This document shows, piece by piece, positions 47,826 through 55,581 of a DNA stretch of 64,000 bases (its first letter is position 1; every line of letters begins with the position of its first letter). A program made the position numbers and the translations under genes. Under the pieces are notes generated by a model, which was not told where the DNA came from, searched no databases, and saw only the letters and a program-made list of their open reading frames with translations. This DNA is from Enterococcus ureasiticus (GTDB lineage: Bacteria; Bacillota; Bacilli; Lactobacillales; Enterococcaceae). The stretch covers positions 434,001-498,000 of the forward strand of contig NZ_MIJZ01000001.1 of NCBI RefSeq assembly GCF_001730285.1. Reading direction: 5' to 3'.

Positions 47826-50800
47826 TCATTTGAAAACAACATTTTGACCACCTAAAATCGCCTCTAGTTGTTCTTTTGCATCTACTGTATCCGCTAACCA
47901 ATTCTCTTCTCCCAAAACTAATTTCTTTCCATTTTTTTCAAAATAAATGATGACTGGCGTGTTGCCTCTATGTTTTTGAATCACTTCGTGAATACTTTGC
48001 AGAACCTCTTTTTGATCTTTTGCTTCAATAATTTTTAAATAACAAGTTGTTGCACTAATACTATTTTCAATATCACTGGCTTTTTCAATCTGGTTTACCA
48101 ATAATTGAAGTTCTTGATTATAATTACTTTTTTCTATTTTTCCTTCCACGAAATAAACTTGGTTCTTTTCAACAGTTTGACGAAGCGTTCTGAAAACCAT
48201 TGGAAAAAGTGTCAACGATAATGAACCCGTTAAATCATCCCCTTCAACAAAAGCCATCTGTTCCCCTTTTTTCGTGCGAATCACTCGAATATCTTTTACA
48301 TAAATCAATAAACGAGCTGTTTGATTTTCTACTACATCGCTGACTAACATCACTTGTTTGGCTAAACGCGTTTTTTTGAACTCCTCTGTAGGATGACCTG
48401 ATAAATAAACGCCTAAATATTGCTCTTCTTGTTCTAATTTTTCTTCTAATGAGTAATCGGCAACTTCTACTTCTTTTAGTTTTAGTGTATCTTCTAAAAG
48501 ATTCATACTGCCGCCACTATAGATGATATTTTGAATTTCACTATCTAAACTAACTGCTAACTGACGGCGATTCGCTTGCAATTCATCAAAAGCTCCGATC
48601 GCAATCAGCGGTTGGATATTTTCAGCTTTCAGCCACTTTCGGTCGATACGTAACAAAAATTGGTCAAAAGATTTAAACGGCCCTCGTTCTTTACGTTCAT
48701 CTATGATATTTTGAATAAAATCTCTGCGTATCCCTTTCAATGAGCTAAAACCAAACATGATTTGGTCATCATTATTTAAGTAAAAGCTATATTGACTAGA
48801 ATTGATGGATGGTTGCATGATCACCATTTTATTTTTACGTGCTTCTCCGATGTATTCTTTGATTTTAGTCGGATTATGTCTTACTGAATGAAGAATCGCT
48901 GCATAAAAAGCTCCCGGAAAATGAACTTTTAAGTACGCCATTTGAAACCCAATAAAAGAATAAGCAAACGCATGAGATCGGTTAAATCCATAGTTAGCAA
49001 AACGCTCGATGTAATCGTAAATCGTCATTGCAACATCCTCGCTATGCCCTTGTTTCATGGCACCTTCAACAAAATGTTTGCGTTCTTCATCCAGTACATC
49101 TTTTTTCTTTTTACTAACCGCACGTCGTAAAATATCCGCTTGTCCTAGGCTAAATCCAGCCATTGTAGACGCAACTTGAATGATTTGTTCCTGATACACA
49201 ATAACACCATACGTATTCTTCAAAATCGGTTCTAAAACAGCATCTGGGTAATCGATCGGTTCTTGGCCTTTTTTTCGGCGAATAAACAAATCAATATTTT
49301 GCATTGGTCCTGGACGATACAAGGCATTAACAGCTGCTATATCTTCAATACTTGTTGGCCCGAGTTTCCGTAAAACATTTCGGATACCCGCTGATTCAAA
49401 TTGGAAAACACCGCTCGTTTCTCCTCGTCTAAATAAAGATAACGTCAACTCATCATCTAAAGGAATTTGATTTAAAATTACTTCTTTTTTGTAGACTCGT
49501 TTGATCGACTTGATTGTGTCATCAATGATCGATAGGTTTCTTAACCCTAGGAAATCCATCTTTAGCAAACCAATTTTTTCAACATCATTCATTGTAAATT
49601 GCGTCAGGAAAATATCATTTGAACCTGGCTGTAATGGAACGATATCTAAAAGATCCAAATCACTGATCACCACGCCCGCTGCATGGGTTGAAACATGGCG
49701 GGGCAATCCTTCTAAACGAACTGCTGTATCATACAACAAGCGATTTGTCTCTGATGAATTTACTAATTCTACAAGATTTTTTGAATCAGCATAAGCTGTT
49801 TTCAAGGTCATTTTCAATGCGCTAGGTACAGCATTGGACCAACGATTTGATTCACTTTGAGATAATCCAAAAACTCTAGCAACATCTCTTAAAACCATTT
49901 TCGCTGCCATCGTACCAAAAGTAGCAATCTGTGCCATATGGTAATGCCCATATTTTTCACGAACATACTGCAACACTTCTTCACGACGATTATCTGGAAT
50001 ATCTAAATCTATATCAGGCATGGAATGTCTTTCTGGATTTAGGAATCGTTCAAAGAGTAAATCGTATTTGATTGGATCGACATCTGTGATCGATAAAACA
50101 TATGAAACCAAAGATCCGGCAGCAGAACCACGCCCCGCACCCGTCACGATTTTTCTCTCATGAGCAAAGGCCATCACATCCCAGACAATCAAGAAATAAT
50201 CATCAAACCCCATTGTATGGATGATATCAAGCTCTTTTGCTAACCGTTCTTCATAAACAGCTGAAACATTTGAGATACGTTCAGGTAACTTCTTCAAGCA
50301 TAAGTCTTTTAAAAATTCTCCTGCTTGCTTCCCTTCTGGGATCGGATAATGTGGTAGCAAACGTTGATGTAATGGAATCTCCAAAGCACAAGAATCAGCC
50401 AGTGTTTCCGCATTGTGAAGGGCATGTTTATTCGCCTTCACAAGTAATTGTTCTGCTGCATCTGTCTGATTTCTTAAATAAAAAGGACCTTCGATTTCTG
50501 TTTCCTCAGCGTTCAACGTCATTTGTTGTCCTTCATTGATGTGTGCCAATACTTTCAATGCAAAACCGTCTTCCCGATTTAAATAACGAGTTTCCTGTAA
50601 AGCAAGGAGTGGTTGATTTTTTTCTTCGTAAAACTTAAAAAGTGCTGGATCTGTTTCTGGGTTACACGTCAATGAAACTCCTGCAAAAAAAGACGACGGG
50701 TCAAATAATTGCACTAACTGCTCTAAACTTTCAGTAGCCTCTACTTCACTTCTTTTTAAAGCAAAAGCCACTTCTCCTTTATCAGACGGCATCACAGCAA

Positions 50801-51158
50801 ACAAATGAGCTAAATGTTCTTTGATTTCATCTAAATAAAAGATTCTTTCACTAGTCATCTTTGCAGTGGAAATTCGCATCAAGTTTTGGTACCCATCCAA
50901 ATCCTTTGCATACAGTAATAACTGAGCAGTTTGTTCAGATTTTTGCGGCGTATATTCTAATGTTAAACCAATAATCGGTTTTATTGCTTCCCTTTTGCAG
51001 GCTTCAAAAAATTCGATTGCCCCATGAAGTACATTGATATCAGTGATTCCTAGGGTCGTATAGCCTAGTTTTTTTGCTTGTTGCACTAATTCTTGAATAC
51101 GAATAGTACTGGATAGTAATGAATAAGAAGTAATTGTATATAATTGTGGAAAGGGCAT
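47826..51158 (-). CDS. dnaE: DNA polymerase III alpha subunit DnaE
   Basis: Replicative polymerase of the DnaE type; in Firmicutes it works beside PolC in primer extension. 1110 residues: N-terminal PHP domain (about 1-210; FPQLYTITSYSLLSSTIRI ... LGITDINVLHGAIEF), polymerase palm and fingers (GRGSAAGSLVSYVLSIT about 345-361, PDIDLDIPDNRREEVL about 390, YQEQIIQVASTMAGF about 665), tandem HhH, and an OB-fold domain near 975-1060 (RLLIYVKDIRVIRTKKGEQMAFVEGDD). AAAAAGGAGATGTCCT precedes the ATG. Confidence 0.96.
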   Translation of the reverse strand: MPFPQLYTITSYSLLSSTIRIQELVQQAKKLGYTTLGITDINVLHGAIEFFEACKREAIKPIIGLTLEYTPQKSEQTAQLLLYAKDLDGYQNLMRISTAKMTSERIFYLDEIKEHLAHLFAVMPSDKGEVAFALKRSEVEATESLEQLVQLFDPSSFFAGVSLTCNPETDPALFKFYEEKNQPLLALQETRYLNREDGFALKVLAHINEGQQMTLNAEETEIEGPFYLRNQTDAAEQLLVKANKHALHNAETLADSCALEIPLHQRLLPHYPIPEGKQAGEFLKDLCLKKLPERISNVSAVYEERLAKELDIIHTMGFDDYFLIVWDVMAFAHERKIVTGAGRGSAAGSLVSYVLSITDVDPIKYDLLFERFLNPERHSMPDIDLDIPDNRREEVLQYVREKYGHYHMAQIATFGTMAAKMVLRDVARVFGLSQSESNRWSNAVPSALKMTLKTAYADSKNLVELVNSSETNRLLYDTAVRLEGLPRHVSTHAAGVVISDLDLLDIVPLQPGSNDIFLTQFTMNDVEKIGLLKMDFLGLRNLSIIDDTIKSIKRVYKKEVILNQIPLDDELTLSLFRRGETSGVFQFESAGIRNVLRKLGPTSIEDIAAVNALYRPGPMQNIDLFIRRKKGQEPIDYPDAVLEPILKNTYGVIVYQEQIIQVASTMAGFSLGQADILRRAVSKKKKDVLDEERKHFVEGAMKQGHSEDVAMTIYDYIERFANYGFNRSHAFAYSFIGFQMAYLKVHFPGAFYAAILHSVRHNPTKIKEYIGEARKNKMVIMQPSINSSQYSFYLNNDDQIMFGFSSLKGIRRDFIQNIIDERKERGPFKSFDQFLLRIDRKWLKAENIQPLIAIGAFDELQANRRQLAVSLDSEIQNIIYSGGSMNLLEDTLKLKEVEVADYSLEEKLEQEEQYLGVYLSGHPTEEFKKTRLAKQVMLVSDVVENQTARLLIYVKDIRVIRTKKGEQMAFVEGDDLTGSLSLTLFPMVFRTLRQTVEKNQVYFVEGKIEKSNYNQELQLLVNQIEKASDIENSISATTCYLKIIEAKDQKEVLQSIHEVIQKHRGNTPVIIYFEKNGKKLVLGEENWLADTVDAKEQLEAILGGQNVVFK

Positions 51159-51267
51159 AGGACATCTCCTTTTTACATGTGATGGTTTTAAATCAAAAAT
51201 GTAACTTTCATTTTCTTTACATTTATAAAAATTGTGCTAAACTATAGCTAGAAAAGAGGTGCAATCC

Positions 51268-51459
51268 ATGCGTTACATTCTTGTATTGTTGTGGTCCTTT
51301 TTACTAGGACAAGTAGTCGGTTATATCGGCGGTGCCTTAAATGGCGGAACTTACGATTTTATGCTGACAACAATTATGTCATTGACTACCGGCGTGATTA
51401 TCTTATTGATTGGTCAATTCGCATTACCAAAAAAAGAAACCACTAAAAGTGCTCAATAA
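51268..51459 (+). CDS. Small membrane protein, DUF2929/YjzD-like
   Basis: 63 residues with two hydrophobic segments, MRYILVLLWSFLLGQVVGYIGGALNGG and TTIMSLTTGVIILLIGQFAL, and a short charged tail. The pattern fits the YjzD/DUF2929 family of small Firmicutes membrane proteins, of unknown function. The ATG lies after AGAGGTGCAATCC; the upstream GTG overlaps the site. A TTTACA, 16 bases, TAAACT promoter precedes it. Divergent from dnaE. Confidence 0.8.
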   Translation: MRYILVLLWSFLLGQVVGYIGGALNGGTYDFMLTTIMSLTTGVIILLIGQFALPKKETTKSAQ

Positions 51460-51537
51460 CTCTGAGGCTGTTGCCTTAAGCTAATTTTTCGAAAATAGCT
51501 TTTGACTTGCCGTCTGTTACTTGAAAATCATGATTAT

Positions 51538-51577
51538 AAAAAAACCAGTTACTACAAACATTGTAACTGGTTTTTTT
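51538..51577. terminator. Bidirectional terminator
   Basis: Perfect 15-bp arms AAAAAAACCAGTTAC/GTAACTGGTTTTTTT with a 10-base loop between the convergent DUF2929 and MFS genes. Confidence 0.92.
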
Positions 51578-51591
51578 ATGTTTTCAACTGT

Positions 51592-52788
51592 TTAGAGACT
51601 TTTATTTAAAATTTTTCGAAAATTGAACAATGATAAGCAAATATTTCCTAGTACAAAACAAGCCGTTACAATAAATACTGCGCTATAGCCCATACCATGA
51701 GCCACGGTTGATCCAATCATCGGACCCAAGACTTGCCCGAAATTACTAAACATTTGATTATAGCTGTAAACGCGACTAACACCTTCAGACGGTGTAATTT
51801 TGCTGATCAGCGTATTGATTGACGGCATTAAAGCTCCTGTTGAAAATCCTAGGAAGAAACGTAATAATCCTAATTGAAAAGGCGTTTTAACAAAAGCCAT
51901 AGGGATATAACAAATCATCGATAACATCAAACCAGCTAATAACACCTTGTGATTCCCGATTCTATCCCCTAATTTACCTAAGACTGGTGAAGAAATCACC
52001 GCTGACACTCCTGCAACTGAAACAATTAAACCACTAATGAATAAAATATTGCCAGTATCATGGCTCAATGAACGAATGTATAACGTTAAAATCGGGCTAA
52101 TACTTGTAACCCCAATTTGTAAGATCAACGTTGTAATGAACAATCCAATCAAAATAGAAACGTGGTCCATCTTTGAAAAAATTTCTTTTGTACTTAACAA
52201 ATCTTTCTTCTCGACTGGCTGGAAATCTTCTTTTACCATAAAAATTGTTAACAGCGTTGTAATCAACAACACAACTCCTGTGATGATAAAAACATTTTCC
52301 ATCCCAAACCATTGTGCCAACGCACCGCCAATCGATGGTCCAATCAAGTTTCCAGCAATTGCTCCTGTTGAAAGAGTTCCTAATGCCCAACCGCTTTTTT
52401 CTTTCGGTGCTTGCGATGCAATCATTGCCGTTGCGTTTGGAATATACCCAGAAAGTATGCCGTTAAAAAAACGCATGATCAAAAGCCAATAAACATTTGG
52501 TACAAATGCCAACGAGCCCATTGTGATTGTCATTCCAGCAGCTGCTCGAATCATCATCAGCTTCCTGCCTTTTCTATCCGCTAAATTTCCCCATATCGGA
52601 GCTACGATCGCAGCTGCAAATGCTGTAACAGATATGGCAAGTCCAGAAAACAACTCAACCTGATTCTTAGGTGTTCCCAACTGTTCAACATAAACAGGAA
52701 TAAATGGCATCACTAAACTAATACTTGCGCCAGTAAAAAAACAGCCTAACCAGGCAACCATCAAATTCTTTTTCCACTCAATTTTCAT
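51592..52788 (-). CDS. MFS multidrug efflux transporter (PmrA/NorA-like)
   Basis: 398-residue major facilitator with 12 helices. MFS signature after TM2, IWGNLADRKGRKLMM (about 69-83); motif in TM5, SGWALGTLSTGAIAGNLIGPSIGG (about 135-158), which is motif C of the drug/proton antiporters; and the second-half GKLGDRIGNHKVLL. This places it in the DHA1 group with PmrA/NorA. The substrate is unknown. The start lies 9 bases after GAGGTG; a GTG four codons upstream is rejected. Confidence 0.87.
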   Translation of the reverse strand: MKIEWKKNLMVAWLGCFFTGASISLVMPFIPVYVEQLGTPKNQVELFSGLAISVTAFAAAIVAPIWGNLADRKGRKLMMIRAAAGMTITMGSLAFVPNVYWLLIMRFFNGILSGYIPNATAMIASQAPKEKSGWALGTLSTGAIAGNLIGPSIGGALAQWFGMENVFIITGVVLLITTLLTIFMVKEDFQPVEKKDLLSTKEIFSKMDHVSILIGLFITTLILQIGVTSISPILTLYIRSLSHDTGNILFISGLIVSVAGVSAVISSPVLGKLGDRIGNHKVLLAGLMLSMICYIPMAFVKTPFQLGLLRFFLGFSTGALMPSINTLISKITPSEGVSRVYSYNQMFSNFGQVLGPMIGSTVAHGMGYSAVFIVTACFVLGNICLSLFNFRKILNKSL

Positions 52789-52875
52789 CTTAATGCACAC
52801 CTCACAAGTTCTTCACTATTAACTATACTCCAAATTTCCCAATCTCTCAAAAAATTTTACATAAGCACACAAAAG

Positions 52876-52912
52876 AGGCTAATATATAACTCGCGGAGTT
52901 ATGCACTAGCCT
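52876..52912 (-). terminator. Probable terminator of the second NCS2 permease
   Basis: Nested stems AGGCTA/TAGCCT and ATAACTC/GAGTTAT around CGCG, followed by CTTTTGTG on the minus strand. The U tract is short, so efficiency is uncertain. Confidence 0.55.
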
Positions 52913-52970
52913 CAAGGAATCAGAATAAACGGTGGGATCAAAAGTAACTCTTTTATCAATCAAGAATGAC

Positions 52971-54377
52971 TTATAAAATAGCCAAAATAACGAAGTTCAA
53001 AATAAACAGAGCGTTAACTACCCAAAGAATTGGTGAAATCTCTCTGAATTTCCCTTTTGCGACTTTAACTACTGCATAAAAAATGAATCCTACAGCAATA
53101 CCATAAGAAATGCTATAGCATAAACCCATAAAAATTGACGCGAAAAATGCTGGAACTGCTTCTTCTAAATTGGTCCATTCAATATCCTTAAAAGAAGCAA
53201 GCATCATCACACCTACTAAAATCAATGCTGGAGCAGTTGCTTGTGCAGGAACGATGGCAATCAGAGGTGAAAACAAGCTACTTAAAGCGAACAAGGCAGC
53301 TACCACGACTGACGTTAGACCCGTCCGTCCACCAGCACCAATTCCTGCAGCACTTTCCACATAAGTCGTAGTATTAGACGTTCCAAAAACTGCACCGATC
53401 GATGTTGCAATTGCATCTGCAAACAATGCTTTATCCATTTTTGTAGAAAATCCTTTACTGTCCTCCAGTGCCAGCTCGTCTTCTTTAGAAAATATTCCTG
53501 TACGGCGGCCTGTTCCAATAAAGGTGCCGATCGTATCAAATGTATCTGACAAGCTAAACGCAATAACTGTCATCAACACTTGAGGAATTTTTGATGCATC
53601 ACTGAATAATGACTGCATACCATCAGCTCCAAATGCCGCACCAAAAGTCGTTCCTAATTCACTAATAGAATTCCCTAAAGAATTTGCTTGCCAATCAATC
53701 GCTGACAAATCAACGACACCTAATGGTATTGCAATGAGTGTCGTAGCCACGATACCAATTAAAATAGCCCCTCGAACATTTAACACAACCAAGATCGTGG
53801 TTAAAACTAAACCAATAACTGCTAATATAATTTCTGGATTGTTAAAATTTCCCAAGGCAGGAACAATACTATCACCATTAACAACACCCTTAGTAGGTTC
53901 TGCTTGAACTGTAAAATCTAATAATTTTGCATTCTTGATTCCCACATAGGCAACAAAAATTCCAATACCGCCGCCAATCGCATGCTGCATGCTTTCAGGT
54001 ATAGCTTTGATAATCAATTTACGTATTTTTGTGACCGTAATCAAAACATTGATCAATCCACAGATAAATACCATTGCTAATGCTTGCTGCCACGTATAGC
54101 CCAAACCAAAAACGACTGTAAAGGTGAAAAAGGCATTCAATCCCATACCTGGAGCTTGAGCATAAGGAACGTTCGCAAACAGTCCCATGATTAAGGTTCC
54201 AATGATCGATGCAATGATCGTTGCTAAAAATACTGCCTGAAATGGCATCCCTGTTTGTGATAAGATCGACGGATTCACGAATAAAATATAGCTCATCGCA
54301 AAAAATGTCGTTACTCCTGCCACCATTTCGGTTGAAATAGTTGTTTTGTTTTCCTTTAATTTGAAAAACTTTTCCAT
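52971..54377 (-). CDS. NCS2-family permease of the adenine/hypoxanthine/guanine group (PbuG/PbuO-like)
   Basis: 468 residues, AzgA-like branch of NCS2. Seen: TEMVAGVTTFFAMSYILFVNPSIL near the start, YAQAPGMGLNAFFTFTVVFGLGYTWQQA (about 70-97), SDTFDTIGTFIGTGRRTGIF (about 276-295) and GTSNTTTYVESAAGIGAGGRTGLTSVV (about 330-356), all hallmarks of PbuG/PbuO purine permeases. It has its own promoter, a PurBox-like site, and a leader of about 128 nt that can fold. GGGAGAGAG is rather far from the ATG (about 12 bases). Confidence 0.9.
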   Translation of the reverse strand: MEKFFKLKENKTTISTEMVAGVTTFFAMSYILFVNPSILSQTGMPFQAVFLATIIASIIGTLIMGLFANVPYAQAPGMGLNAFFTFTVVFGLGYTWQQALAMVFICGLINVLITVTKIRKLIIKAIPESMQHAIGGGIGIFVAYVGIKNAKLLDFTVQAEPTKGVVNGDSIVPALGNFNNPEIILAVIGLVLTTILVVLNVRGAILIGIVATTLIAIPLGVVDLSAIDWQANSLGNSISELGTTFGAAFGADGMQSLFSDASKIPQVLMTVIAFSLSDTFDTIGTFIGTGRRTGIFSKEDELALEDSKGFSTKMDKALFADAIATSIGAVFGTSNTTTYVESAAGIGAGGRTGLTSVVVAALFALSSLFSPLIAIVPAQATAPALILVGVMMLASFKDIEWTNLEEAVPAFFASIFMGLCYSISYGIAVGFIFYAVVKVAKGKFREISPILWVVNALFILNFVILAIL

Positions 54378-54412
54378 GAAAGTGTCTCTCTCCCTTTTTA
54401 CTCAAAAATTTT

Positions 54413-54499
54413 ATCAGGATGATTCAGTTCGCCTGTTAAAATGATTATTTACAGAACCAACTCTTCGTAAATAATAAGTCCATGTTCCTGTTTCCTGAT
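54413..54499 (-). promoter_or_regulatory. Structured leader of the second NCS2 permease
   Basis: In the transcript ATCAGGA (54499-54493) can pair with TCCTGAT (54419-54413), enclosing a hairpin with perfect 9-bp arms ATTATTTAC/GTAAATAAT (54475-54467 with 54452-54444). The outer stem begins about six bases after the predicted start site. The sequence does not show the conserved core of the purine riboswitch. Confidence 0.45.
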
Positions 54500-54511
54500 C
54501 AATACTTTTAA

Positions 54512-54540
54512 AGTATAAGGTAGAGTATTCTTCTTTTCAA
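54512..54540 (-). promoter_or_regulatory. Promoter of the second NCS2 permease
   Basis: On the minus strand TTGAAA, 17 bases, TATACT. Confidence 0.75.
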
Positions 54541-54574
54541 CAAAATATTAACTTTAATCCTATTTTATCTTTTT

Positions 54575-54587
54575 AACGTTCGTGTTT
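54575..54587 (-). promoter_or_regulatory. PurBox-like site of the second NCS2 permease
   Basis: The minus strand reads AAACACGAACGTT, about 34 bases upstream of the -35. A weaker partner AAAAGCGAGCGTT lies at 54589-54601. Confidence 0.6.
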
Positions 54588-54607
54588 TAACGCTCGCTTT
54601 TTTCAGT

Positions 54608-55420
54608 TCATTTATTACTTTTTTCCTTTGAAAACTCTGTAAAGTGTTCTTCTGTCATGAAATCGATTTCTTTTAAATGCTGATAAATCGCTTCAATCAA
54701 TTGTTGTGAAATTCTAGACAACTCTTCGTAATCTTTTATTTCTAGTTCACCTTTTCTTTGTTGCTCGATCAGTTGCTGTTTTGTTTTAAAAACATATGGG
54801 TTATCGCTGAAAATAATACTTAATTCTAATACTTTGTAAATACCATGAAGTTCTTTAAAAATATCCAACGGAATAAATTTCAGATAGATAGAATAAAACT
54901 CAGTGATTTCCTTCGTGATATATTCCCCTACTTCTGTGGAAAGTTCTAAAGCTGTTACATCTTTTTCTTTAAATTGATCCTCATCAATCATATATTTCTT
55001 CGAAGAAATCAACAAGTGTTCCTTGAGTAGATTTTTTTGCCACAGATCAACTGTCAAAATTTTTTTTCTTTCTTGATACAGTAATTCAAAATTTGACTCT
55101 ACATCCGAAGTAGTGCCCATGAAATTTTCCAATATACCTTGTTTGATTGACCATATTAGTTGTTCTTGTGCTTCTTTTGCAATCGAAAAATAGTCAGAAT
55201 CCTCTCGTAACTCTTCGCGTATTCTGTCACGTCTGTTTAAAAAACGTTCTAATAAGAAAACTGTTGCATACACCTCAACTGGAACAAAAGCAAGCCCATA
55301 TAATATATTGACTGTTATATTTTTAGAAGTTTCACCTAAAATAAAGAGTAAAAAATTCGAAACAATAAATAAAAGAACTAGAGATGCAATCAATACAATG
55401 TGATACTTATCTTTTTTCAT
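54608..55420 (-). CDS. Membrane-anchored helical protein, unknown function
   Basis: 270 residues, family not recognised. Two membrane helices at about 7-28 and 37-57 (IVLIASLVLLFIVSNFLLFIL; LYGLAFVPVEVYATVFLLERF) are followed by a basic stretch (LNRRDRIREELRED) and about 200 mostly helical, acidic cytoplasmic residues, including KIDREI-like heptads and a YEELSRISQQLIEAIYQHLKEI segment. GGGGAGTATTAT precedes the ATG. It lies alone between the permease and the nucleotidase. The topology (short membrane hairpin, large cytoplasmic helical domain) could suit a sensor or scaffold, which is a guess. Confidence 0.7.
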   Translation of the reverse strand: MKKDKYHIVLIASLVLLFIVSNFLLFILGETSKNITVNILYGLAFVPVEVYATVFLLERFLNRRDRIREELREDSDYFSIAKEAQEQLIWSIKQGILENFMGTTSDVESNFELLYQERKKILTVDLWQKNLLKEHLLISSKKYMIDEDQFKEKDVTALELSTEVGEYITKEITEFYSIYLKFIPLDIFKELHGIYKVLELSIIFSDNPYVFKTKQQLIEQQRKGELEIKDYEELSRISQQLIEAIYQHLKEIDFMTEEHFTEFSKEKSNK

Positions 55421-55526
55421 ATAATACTCCCCTTTGATTTGTAGCTATTGCTTTACTTTTTATTTGTAATATTAAGTATAATATAGCTTTAAGAGGATTC
55501 ATATTGATTTGAATCCCCGTCATTAT

Positions 55527-55577
55527 AAAAAAAGCTTTACAGCCGCTGAATGGAAATCACAACTGTAAAAGCTTTTT
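55527..55577 (-). terminator. Terminator of the 5'-nucleotidase gene
   Basis: AAAAAAGCTTTTACAG pairs with CTGTAAAGCTTTTTTT on the minus strand, one base bulged, ending in the T run. Confidence 0.88.
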
Positions 55578-55581
55578 TATT

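Noticed and set aside
52037-52492. 151-codon open frame opposite the MFS transporter gene
   Set aside because: Composition reflects the complementary membrane protein; no start signal.
54378-54505. Guanine or PRPP riboswitch ahead of the NCS2 permease
   Set aside because: The conserved cores of these classes are not found, although a different fold is possible.
54426-54530. Short peptide-like open frame in the permease leader
   Set aside because: It has no ATG, GTG or TTG start with a ribosome site and overlaps the promoter; kept only as an alternative explanation of the leader.
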